Below, piece after piece: positions 49,101-60,400 of a stretch of DNA of 64,000 bases. The stretch's first letter is position 1, and each line of letters starts with the position of its first letter. Location: NCBI GenBank assembly GCA_037783545.1, contig JBBELK010000506.1, positions 1-64,000 of the forward strand. The letters are read 5' to 3'. This stretch comes from Henricia sp. BOLD:AAB3569. Its lineage: Eukaryota > Echinodermata > Asteroidea > Spinulosida > Echinasteridae. A model generated the notes under the pieces. The model worked only from the letters and a program-made list of their open reading frames with translations. It made no database searches and had not been told where the DNA came from. Made by a program: the position numbers and the translations under genes.

Positions 49101-52100
49101 TCGAAAAATGTTCCGACGAACTTCAAATTTTGCATGCTCCAAAGACTCTATATTGCGCACTTGTCCTAAAAAATTGACAGACTTTCGCCGGGAAATGGCA
49201 GAGAAATTTCAGAGTTTAGAAAAAAAAGTGGTTGGCGCTTCCTGGATGCTCACGCAACATGTGGCTGTCTGTACACACCTCTTTGGTGTACTCCTGACTC
49301 GTGCGCATGCTCAGTCCTTCCGACTGTCGTTGACACGGCCCAGTTTGGGACGGGATTTTGGTCAAAGTGTGGTCCAAACGTCGGCAAATTTGGAGGTCGA
49401 AAAATGTTCCGACGAACTTCAAATTTTGCATGCTCCAAAGACTCTATATTGCGCACTTGTCCTAAAAAATTGACACACTTTCGCCGGGAAATGGCAGAGA
49501 AATTTCAGAGTTTAGAAAAAAAAAGGGGTTGGCGCTTCCTGGATGCTCCCGCAACCTGTGGCTGTCTGTACACACCTCTTTGGTGTACTCCTGACTCGTG
49601 CGCATGCTCAGTCCTTCGGACTGTCGTTGACACGGCCCAGTTTGGGACGGGATTTTGGTCAAAGTGTGGTCCAAACGTCGGCAAATTTGGAGGTCGAAAA
49701 ATGTTCCGACGAACTTCAAATTTTGCATGCTCCAAAGACTCTATATTGCGCACTTGTCCTAACAAATTGACAGACTTTCGCCGGGAAATGGCAGAGAAAT
49801 TTCAGAGTTTAGAAAAAAAAGTGGTTGGCGCTTCCTGGTTGCTCCCGCAACCTGTGGCTGTCTGTACACACCTCTTTGGTGTACTCCTGACTCGTGCGCA
49901 TGCTCAGTCCTTCGGACTGTCGTTGACACGGCCCAGTTTGGGACGGGATTTTGGTCAAAGTGTGGTCCAAACGTCGGCAAATTTGGAGGTCGAAAAATGT
50001 TCCGACGAACTTCAAATTTTGCATGCTCCAAAGACTCTATATTGCGCACTTGTCCTAAAAAATTGACAGACTTTCGCCCGGAAATGGCAGAGAAATTTCA
50101 GAGTTTAGAAGAAAAAAAGGGGTTGGCGCTTCCTGGATGCTCCCGCAACCTGTGGCTGTCTGTACACACCTCTTTGGTGTACTCCTGACTCGTGCGCATG
50201 CTCAGTCCTTCGGACTGTCGTTGACACGGCCCAGTTTGGGACGGGATTTTGGTCAAAGTGTGGTCCAAACGTCGGCAAATTTGGAGGTCGAAAAATGTTC
50301 CGACGAACGTCAAATTTTGCATGCTCCAAAGACTCTATATTGCGCACTTGTCCTACAAAATTGACAGACTTTCGCCGGGAAATGGCAGAGAAATTTTAGA
50401 GTTTAGAAAAAAAAGGGGTTGGCGTTTCCTGGTTGCTCCCGCAACCTGTGGCTGTCTGTACACACCTCTTTGGTGTACTCCTGACTCGTGCGCATGCTCA
50501 GTCCTTCGGACTGTCGTTGACACGGCCCAGTTTGGGACGGGATTTTGGTCAAAGTGTGGTCCAAACGTCGGCAAATTTGGAGGTCGAAAAATGTTCCGAC
50601 AAACTTCAAATTTTGCATGCTCCAAAGACTCTATATTGCGCACTTGTCCTAAAAGATTGACAGACTTTCGCCGGGAAATGGCAGAGAAATTTCAGAGTTT
50701 AGAAAAAAAGGGGTTGGCGCTTCCTGGATGCTCCCGCAACCTGTGGCTGTCTGTACACACCTCTTTGGTGTACTCCTGACTCGTGCGCATGCTCAGTCCT
50801 TCGGACTGTCGTTGACACGGCCCAGTTTGGGACGGGATTTTGGTCAAAGTGTGGTCCAAACGTCGGCAAATTTGGAGGTCGAAAAATGTTCCGACGAACT
50901 TCAAATTGAGCATGCTCCAAAGACTCTATATTGCGCACTTGTCCTAAAAAATTGACAGACTTTCGCCGGGAAATGGCAGAGAAATTTCAGAGTTTAGAAA
51001 AAAAAGGGGTTGGCGCTTCCTGGATGCTCCCGCAACCTGTGGCTGTCTGTACACACCTCTTTGGTGTACTCCTGACTCGTGTGCATGCTCAGTCCTTCGG
51101 ACTGTCGTTGACACGGCCTAGTTTGGGACGGGATTTTGGTCAAAGTGTGGTCCAAACGTCGGCAAATTTGGAGGTCGAAAAATGTTCCGACGAACTTCAA
51201 ATTTTGCATGCTCCAAAGACTCTATATTGCGCACTTGTCCTAAAAAATTGACATACTTTCGCCGGGAAATGGCAGAGAAATTTCAGAGTTTAGAAAAAAA
51301 AGGGGTTGGCGCTTCCTGGTTGCTCCCGCAACCTGTGGCTGTCTGTACACACCTCTATGGTGTACTCCTGACTCGTGCGCATGCTCAGTCCTTCGGACTG
51401 TCGTTGACACGGCCCAGTTTGGGACGGGATTTTGGTCAAAGTGTGGTCCAAACGTCGGCAAATTTGGAGGTCGAAAAATGTTCCGACGAACTTCAAATTT
51501 TGCATGCTCCAAAGACTCTATATTGCGCACTTGTCCTAACAAATTGACAGACTTTCGCCGGGAAATGGCAGAGAAATTTCAGAGTTTAGAAAAAAAAGGG
51601 GTTGGCGCTTCCTGGTTGCTCCCGCAACCTGTGGCTGTCTGTACACACCTCTTTGGTGTACTCCTGACTCGTGCGCATGCTCAGTCCTTCGGACTGTCGT
51701 TGACACGGCCCAGTTTGGGACGGGATTTTGGTCAAAGTGTGGTCCAAACGTCGGCAAATTTGGAGGTCGAAAAATGTTCCGACGAACTTCAAATTTTGCA
51801 TGCTCCAAAGACTCTATATTGCGCACTTGTCCTAAAAGATTGACAGACTTTCGCCGGGAAATTGCAGAGAAATTTCAGAGTTTAGAAAAAAAAGGGGTTG
51901 GCGCTTCCTGGATGCTCCCGCAACCTGTGGCTGTCTGTACACACCTCTTTGGTGTACTCCTGACTCGTGCGCATGCTCAGTCCTTCGGACTGTCGTTGAC
52001 ACGGCCTAGTTTGGGACGGGATTTTGGTCAAAGTGTGGTCCAAACGTCGGCAAATTTGGAGGTCGAAAAATGTTCCGACGAACTTCAAATTTTGCATGCT

Positions 52101-52160
52101 CCAAAGACTCTATATTGCGCACTTGTCCTAAAAAATTGACAGACTTTCGCCGGGAAATGG
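46146..52160 (+). repeat. Family B 10-mer higher-order repeat, two copies about 2.96 kb apart
   Basis: CTCACGCAACATGTGG (46288 and 49250), CCTTCCGACTG (46355 and 49317), GACACACTTTCG (46510 and 49472), AAAGTGGTTGG (46855 and 49817), TCGCCCGGAAAT (47112 and 50075), GAACGTCAAAT (47342 and 50305), GAAATTTTAGAG (47429 and 50392), CCGACAAACTTC (47634 and 50597) and AAAAGATTGAC (47689 and 50652) run in the same order. CTCTATGGTG (48096 and 51354) and GGCCTAGTTTGG (48747 and 52005) follow, but 3,258 bp apart. One extra monomer with GTGTGCATGC and its own GGCCTAG (about 51080-51120) therefore sits in the right copy. Confidence 0.87.
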
Positions 52161-53606
52161 CAGAGAAATTTCAGAGTTTAGAAAAAAAGGGGTTGGCGCT
52201 TCCTGGATGCTCCCGCAACCTGTGGCTGTCTGTACACACCTCTTTGGTGTACTCCTGACTCGTGCGCATGCTCAGTCCTTCGGACTGTCGTTGACACGGC
52301 CCAGTTTGGGACGGGATTTTGGTCAAAGTGTGGTCCAAACGTCGGCAAATTTGGAGGTCGAAAAATGTTCCGACGAACTTCAAATTTTGCATGCTCCAAA
52401 GACTCTATATTGCGCACTTGTCCTAAAAAATTGACAGACTTTCGCCTGGAAATGGCAGAGAAATTTCAGAGTTTAGAAAAAAAAGGGGTTGGCGCTTCCT
52501 GGTTGCTCCCGCAACCTGTGGCTGTCTGTACACACCTCTTTGGTGTACTCCTGACTCGTGCGCATGCTCAGTCCTTCGGACTGTCGTTGACACGGCCCAG
52601 TTTGGGACGGGATTTTGGTCAAAGTGTGGTCCAAACGTCGGCAAATTTGGAGGTCGAAAAATGTTCCGACGAACTTCAAATTTTGCATGCTCCAAAGACT
52701 CTATATTGCGCACTTGTCCTAACAAATTGACAGACTTTCGCCGGGAAATGGCAGAGAAATTTCAGAGTTTAGAAAAAAAAGGGGTTGGCGCTTCCTGGTT
52801 GCTCCCGCAACCTGTGGCTGTCTGTACACACCTCTTTGGTGTACTCCTGACTCGTGCGCAAGCTCAGTCCTTCGGACTGTCGTTGACACGGCCCAGTTTG
52901 GGACGGGATTTTGGTCAAAGTGTGGTCCAAACGTCGGCAAATTTGGAGGTCGAAAAATGTTCCGACGAACTTCAAATGTTGCATGCTCCAAAGACTCTAT
53001 ATTGCGCACTTGTCCTAAAAAATTGACAGACTTTCGCCGGGAAATGGCAGAGAAATTTCAGAGTTTAGAAAAAAAAGGGGTTGGCGCTTCCTGGATGCTC
53101 CCGCAACCTGTGGCTGTCTGTACACACCTCTTTGGTGTACTCATGACTCGTGCGCATGCTCAGTCCTTCGGACTGTCGTTGACGCGGCCCAGTTTGGGAC
53201 GGGATTTTGGTCAAAGTGTGGTCCAAACGTCGGCAAATTTGGAGGTCGAAAAATGTTCCGACGAACTTCAAATTTTGCATGCTCCAAAGACTCTATATTG
53301 CGCACTTGTCCTAAAAAATTGACAGACTTTCGCCGGGAAATGGCAGAGAAATTTCAGAGTTTAGAAAAAAAAGGGGTTGGCGCTTCCTGGTTGCTCCCGC
53401 AACCTGTGGCTGTCTGTACACACCTCTTTGGTGTACTCCTGACTCGTGCGCATGCTCAGTCCTTCGGACTGTCGTTGACACGGCCCAGTTTGGGACGGGA
53501 TTTTGGTCAAAGTGTGGTCCAAACGTCGGCAAATTTGGAGGTCGAAAAATGTTCCGACGAACTTCAAATTTTGCATGCTCCAAAGACTCTATATTGCGCA
53601 CTTGTC

Positions 53607-56600
53607 CTAAAAAATTGACAGACTTTCGCCGGGAAATGGCAGAGAAATTTCAGAGTTTAGAAAAAAAAGGGGTTGGCGCTTCCTGGTTGCTCCCGCAACC
53701 TGTGGCTGTCTGTACACACCTCTTTGGTGTACTCCTGACTCGTGCGCATGCTCAGTCCTTCGGACTGTCGTTGACACGGCCCAGTTTGGGACGGGATTTT
53801 TGTCAAAGTGTGGTCCAAACGTCGGCAAATTTGGAGGTCGAAAAATGTTCCGACGAACTTCAAATTTTGCATGCTCCAAAGACTCTATATTGCGCACTTG
53901 TCCTAAAAAATTGACAGACTTTCGCCGGGAAATGGCAGAGAAATTTCAGAGTTTAGAAAAAAGAGGGGTTGGCGCTTCCTGGTTGCTCCCGCAACCTGTG
54001 GCTGTCTGTACACACCTCTTTGGTGTACTCCTGACTCGTGCGCATGCTCAGTCCTTCGGACTGTCGTTGACACGGCCCAGTTTGGGACGGGATTTTGGTC
54101 AAAGTGTGGTCCAAACGTCGGCAAATTTGGAGGTCGAAAAATTTTCCGACGGACTTCAAATTTTGCATGCTCCAAAGACTCTATATTGCGCACTTGTCCT
54201 AAAAAATTGACAGACTTTCGCAGGGAAATGGCAGAGAAATTTCAGAGTTTAGAAAAATAAGGGGTTGGCGCTTCCTGGTTGCTCCCGCAACCTGTGGCTG
54301 TCTGTACACACCTCTTTGGTGTACTCCTGACTCGTGCGCATGCTCAGTCCTTCGGACTGTCGTTGACACGGCCCAGTTTGGGACGGGATTTTGGTCAAAG
54401 TGTGGTCCAAACGTCGGCAAATTTGGAGGTCGAAAAATGTTCCGACGAACTTCAAATTTTGCATGCTCCAAAGACTCTATATTGCGCACTTGTCCTAAAA
54501 AATTGACAGACTTTCGCCGGGAAATGGCAGAGAAATTTCAGAGTTTAGAAAAAAAAGGGGTTGGCGCTTCCTGGTTGCTCCCGCAACCTGTGGCTGTCTG
54601 TACACACCTCTTTGGTGTACTCCTGACTCGTGCGCATGCTCAGTCCTTCGGACTGTCGTTGACACGGCCCAGTTTGGGACGGGATTTTTGTCAAAGTGTG
54701 GTCCAAACGTCGGCAAATTTGGAGGTCGAAAAATGTTCCGACGAACTTCAAATTTTGCATGCTCCAAAGACTCTATATTGCGCACTTGTCCTAAAAAATT
54801 GACAGACTTTCGCCGGGAAATGGCAGAGAAATTTCAGAGTTTAGAAAAAAGAGGGGTTGGCGCTTCCTGGTTGCTCCCGCAACCTGTGGCTGTCTGTACA
54901 CACCTCTTTGGTGTACTCCTGACTCGTGCGCATGCTCAGTCCTTCGGACTGTCGTTGACACGGCCCAGTTTGGGACGGGATTTTGGTCAAAGTGTGGTCC
55001 AAACGTCGGCAAATTTGGAGGTCGAAAAATTTTCCGACGGACTTCAAATTTTGCATGCTCCAAAGACTCTATATTGCGCACTTGTCCTAAAAAATTGACA
55101 GACTTTCGCCGGGAAATGGCAGAGAAATTTCAGAGTTTAGAAAAATAAGGGGTTGGCGCTTCCTGGTTGCTCCCGCAACCTGTGGCTGTCTGTACACACC
55201 TCTTTGGTGTACTCCTGACTCGTGCGCATGCTCAGTCCTTCGGACTGTCGTTGACACGGCCCAGTTTGGGACGGGATTTTGGTCAAAGTGTGGTCCAAAC
55301 GTCGGCAAATTTGGAGGTCGAAAAATGTTCCGACGAACTTCAAATTTTGCATGCTCCAAAGACTCTATATTGCGCACTTGTCCTAAAAAATTGACAGACT
55401 TTCGCCGGGAAATGGCAGAGAAATTTCAGAGTTTAGAAAAAAAGGGGTTGGCGCTTCCTGGTTGCTCCCGCAACCTGTGGCTGTCTGTACACACCTCTTT
55501 GGTGTACTCCTGACTCGTGCGCATGCTCAGTCCTTCGGACTGTCGTTGACACGGCCCAGTTTGGGACGGGATTTTTGTCAAAGTGTGGTCCAAACGTCGG
55601 CAAATTTGGAGGTCGAAAAATGTTCCGACGAACTTCAAATTTTGCATGCTCCAAAGACTCTATATTGCGCACTTGTCCTAAAAAATTGACAGACTTTCGC
55701 CGGGAAATGGCAGATAAATTTCAGAGTTTAGAAAAAAGAGGGGTTGGCGCTTCCTGGTTGCTCCTGCAACCTGTGGCTGTCTGTACACACCTCTTTGGTG
55801 TACTCCTGACTCGTGCGCATGCTCAGTCCTTCGGACTGTCGTTGACACGGCCCAGTTTGGGACGGGATTTTGGTCAAAGTGTGGTCCAAACGTCGGCAAA
55901 TTTGGAGGTCGAAAAATTTTCCGACGAACTTCAAATTTTGCATGCTCCAAAGACTCTATATTGCGCACTTGTCCTAAAAAATTGACAGACTTTCGCCGGG
56001 AAATGGCAGAGCAATTTCAGAGTTTAGAAAAAAAAGGGGTTGGCGCTTCCTGGTTGCTCCCGCAACCTGTGGCTGTCTGTACACACCTCTTTGGTGTACT
56101 CTGACTCGTGCACATGCTCAGTCCTTCGGACTGTCGTTGACACGGCCCAGTTTGGACGGGATTTTTGTCAAAGTGTGGTCCAAAACGTCGGCAAATTTGG
56201 AGGTCGAAAAATGTTCCGACGAACTTCAAATTTTGCATGCTCCAAAGACTCTATATTGCGCACTTGTCCTAAAAAATTGACAGACTTTCGCCGGGAAATG
56301 GCAGAGAAATTTCAGAGTTTAGAAAAAGAGGGGTTGGCGCTTCCTGGTTGCTCCCGCAACCTGTGGCTGTCTGTACACACCTCTTTGGTGTACTCCTGAC
56401 TCGTGCGCATGCTCAGTCCTTCGGACTGTCGTTGACCGGCCCAGTTTGGGACGGGATTTTGGTCAAAGTGTGGTCCAAACGTCGGCAAATTTGGAGGTCG
56501 AAAAATTTTCCGACGGACTTCAAATTTTGCATGCTCCAAAGACTCTATATTGCGCACTTGTCCTAAAAAATTGACAGACTTTCGCCGGGAAATGGCAGAG

Positions 56601-57490
56601 AAATTTCAGAGTTTAGAAAAATAAGGGGTTGGCGCTTCCTGGTTGCTCCCGCAACCTGTGGCTGTCTGTACACACCTCTTTGGTGTACTCCTGACTCGTG
56701 CGCATGCTCAGTCCTTCGGACTGTCGTTGACACGGCCCAGTTTGGGACGGGATTTTGGTCAAAGTGTGGTCCAAACGTCGGCAAATTTGGAGGTCGAAAA
56801 ATGTTCCGACGAACTTCAAATTTTGCATGCTCCAAAGACTCTATATTGCGCACTTGTCCTAAAAAATGACAGACTTTCGCCGGGAAATGGCAGAGAAATT
56901 TCAGAGTTAGAAAAAAAAGGGGTTGGCGCTTCCTGGTTGCTCCCGCAACCTGTGGCTGTCTGTACACACCTCTTGGTGTACTCCTGACTCGTGCGCATGC
57001 TCAGTCCTTCGGACTGTCGTTGACACGGCCCAGTTTGGGACGGGATTTTTGTCAAAGTGTGGTCCAAACGTCGGCAAATTTGGAGGTCGAAAAATGTTCC
57101 GACGAACTTCAAATTTTGCATGCTCCAAAGACTCTATATTGCGCACTTGTCCTAAAAATTGACAGACTTTCGCCGGGAAATGGCAGATAAATTTCAGAGT
57201 TTAGAAAAAAGAGGGTTGGCGCTTCCTGGTTGCTCCTGCAACCTGTGGCTGTCTGTACACACCTCTTTGGTGTACTCCTGACTCGTGCGCATGCTCAGTC
57301 CTTCGGACTGTCGTTGACACGGCCCAGTTTGGGACGGGATTTTGGTCAAAGTGTGGTCCAAACGTCGGCAAATTTGGAGGTCGAAAAATTTTCCGACGAA
57401 CTTCAAATTTTGCATGCTCCAAAGACTCTATATTGCGCACTTGTCCTAAAAAATTGACAGACTTTCGCCGGAAATGGCAGAGCAATTTCA
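53607..57490 (+). repeat. Family B trimer higher-order repeat, five partial copies, about 888 bp
   Basis: Three monomer types alternate. Type 1 has GGGATTTTTGTCAAAG (about 53795, 54683, 55570, 56159, 57045). Type 2 has AAAAAAGAGGGGTTGG or a close form with AAAATTTTCCGACG (about 54140, 55028, 55915, 56503, 57388). Type 3 has AGAAAAATAAGGGG (about 54251, 55140, 56616). Spacings of 888 and 887 bp are followed by 589 and 886 bp, so one type 3 monomer is missing after the third copy. GCAGATAAATTTC (55711, 57183), GCTCCTGCAACC (55770, 57233) and AGAGCAATTTC (56009, 57479) further link 55.4-56.1 kb with 56.9-57.6 kb at about 1,470 bp. Confidence 0.87.
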
Positions 57491-60400
57491 GAGTTTAGAA
57501 AAAAAAAGGGGTTGGCGCTTCCTGGTTGCTCCCGCAACCTGTGGCTGTCTGTACACACCTCTTTGGTGTACTCCTGACTCGTGCACATGCTCAGTCCTTC
57601 GGACTGTCGTTGACACGGCCCAGTTTGGGACGGGATTTTGGTCAAAGTGTGGTCCAAACGTCGGCAAATTTGGAGGTCGAAAAATGTTCCGACGAACTTC
57701 AAATTTTGCATGCTCCAAAGACTCTATATTGCGCACTTGTCCTAAACAATTGACAGACTTTCGCCGGGGAAATGGCAGAGAAATTTCAGAGTTTAGAAAA
57801 AAAAGGGGTTGGCGCTTCCTGGATGCTCCCGCAACCTGTGGCTGTCTGTACACACCTCTTTGGTGTACTCCTGACTCGTGCGCATGCTCAGTCCTTCGTA
57901 CTGTCGTTGACACGGCCCAGTTTGGGACGGGATTTTGGTCAAAGTGTGGTCCAAACGTCGGCAAATTTGGAGGTCGAAAAATGTTCCGACGAACTTCAAA
58001 TTTTGCATGCTCCAAAGACTCTATATTGCGCACTTGTCCTAAAAAATTGACAGACTTTCGCCGGGAAATAGCAGAGAAATTTCAGAGTTTAGAAAAAAAG
58101 GGGTTGGCGCTTCCTGGTTGCTCCCGCAACCTGTGGCTGTCTGTACACACCTCTTTGGTGTACTCCTGACTCGTGCACATGCTCAGTCCTTCGGACTGTC
58201 GTTGACACGGCCCAGTTTGGGACGGGATTTTGGTCAAAGTGTGGTCCAAACGTCGCAAATTTGGAGGTCGAAAATGTTCCGACGAACTTCAAATTTGCAT
58301 GCTCCAAAGACTCTATATTGCGCACTTGTCCTAAAAAATTGACAGACTTTCGCCGGGAAATGGCAGAGAAATTTCAGAGTTTAGAAAAAAAAAGGGTTGG
58401 CGCTTCCTGGATGCTCCCGAAACCTGTGGCTGTCTGTACACACCTCTTTGGTGTACTCCTGACTCGTGCGCATGCTCAGTCCTTCGGACTGTCGTTGACA
58501 CGGCCCAGTTTGGGACGGGATTTTGGTCAAAGTGTGGTCCAAACGTCGGCAAATTTGGAGGTCGAAAAATGTTCCGACGAACTTCAAATTTTGCATGCTC
58601 CAAAGACTCTATATTGCGCACTTGTCCTAAACAATTGACAGACTTTCGCCGGGAAATGGCAGAGAAATTTCAGAGTTTAGAAAAAAAGGGGTTGGCGCTT
58701 CCTGGATGCTCCCGCAACCTGTGGCTGTCTGTACACACCTCTTTGGTGTACTCCTGACTCGTGCGCATGCTCAGTCCTTCGGACTGTCGTTGACACGGCC
58801 CAGTTTGGGACGGGATTTTGGTCAAAGTGTGGTCCAAACGTCGGCAAATTTGGAGGTCGAAAAATGTTCCGACGAAACTTCAAATTTTGCATGCTCCAAA
58901 GACTCTATATTGCGCACTTGTCCTAAAAAATTGACAGACTTTCGCCGGGAAATGCAGAGAAATTTCAGAGTTTAGAAAAAAAGGGGTTGGCGCTTCCTGG
59001 TTGCTCCCGCAACCTGTGGCTGTCTGTACACACCTCTTTGGTGTACTCCTGACTCGTGCACATGCTCAGTCCTTCGGACTGTCGTTGACACGGCCCAGTT
59101 TGGGACGGGATTTTTGGTCAAAGTGTGGTCCAAACGTCGGCAAAATTTGGAGGTCGAAAAATGTTCCGACGAACTTCAAATTTTGCATGCTCCAAAGACT
59201 ATATATTGCGCACTTGTCCTAAAAAATTGACAGACTTTCGCCGGGAAATGGCAGAGAAATTTCAGAGTTTAGGAAAAAAAAGGGGTTGGCGCTTCCTGTA
59301 TGCTCCCAAACCTGTGGCTGTCTGTACACACCTCTTTGGTGTACTCCTGACTCGTGCGCATGCTCAGTCCTTCGGACTGTCGTTGACACGGCCCAGTTTG
59401 GGACGGGATTTTGGTCAAAGTGTGGTCCAAACGTCGGCAAATTTGGAGGTCGAAAAATGTTCCGACGAACTTCAAATTTTGCATGCTCCAAAGACTCTAT
59501 ATTGCGCACTTGTCCTAAACAATTGACAGACTTTCGCCGGGAAATGGCAGAGAAATTTCAGAGTTTAGAAAAAAAAGGGGTTGGCGCTTCCTGGATGCTC
59601 CCGCAACCTGTGGCTGTCTGTACACACCTCTTTGGTGTACTCCTGACTCGTGCGCATGCTCAGTCCTTCGGACTGTCGTTGACACGGCCCAGTTTGGGAC
59701 GGGATTTTGGTCAAAGTGTGGTCCAAACGTCGGCAAATTTGGAGGTCGAAAAATGTTCCGACGAACTTCAAATTTGCATGCTCCAAAGACTCTATATTGC
59801 GCACTTGTCCTAAAAAATTGACAGACTTTCGCCGGGAAATAGCAGAGAAATTTTCAGAGTTTAGAAAAAAAGGGTTGGCGCTTCCTGGTTGCTCCCGCAA
59901 CCTGTGGCTGTCTGTACACACCTCTTTGGTGTACTCCTGACTCGTGCGCATGCTCAGTCCTTCGGACTGTCGTTGACACGGCCCAGTTTGCGGACGGGAT
60001 TTTGGTCAAAGTGTGGTCCAAACGTCGGCAAATTTGGAGGTCGAAAAATGTTCCGACGAACTTCAAATTTTGCATGCTCCAAAGACTCTATATTGCGCAC
60101 TTGTCCTAAAAAATTGACAGACTTTCGCCGGAAATGGCAGAGAAATTTCAGAGTTTAGAAAAAAAGGGGTTGGCGCTTCCTGGATGCTCCCGCAACCTGT
60201 GGCTGTCTGTACACACCTCTTTGGTGTACTCCTGACTCGTGCGCATGCTCAGTCCTTCGGACTGTCGTTGACACGGCCCAGTTTGGGACGGGATTTTGGT
60301 CAAAGTGTGGTCCAAACGTCGGCAAATTTGGAGGTCGAAAAATGTTCCGACGAACTTCAAATTTTGCATGCTCCAAAGACTCTATATTGCGCACTTGTCC

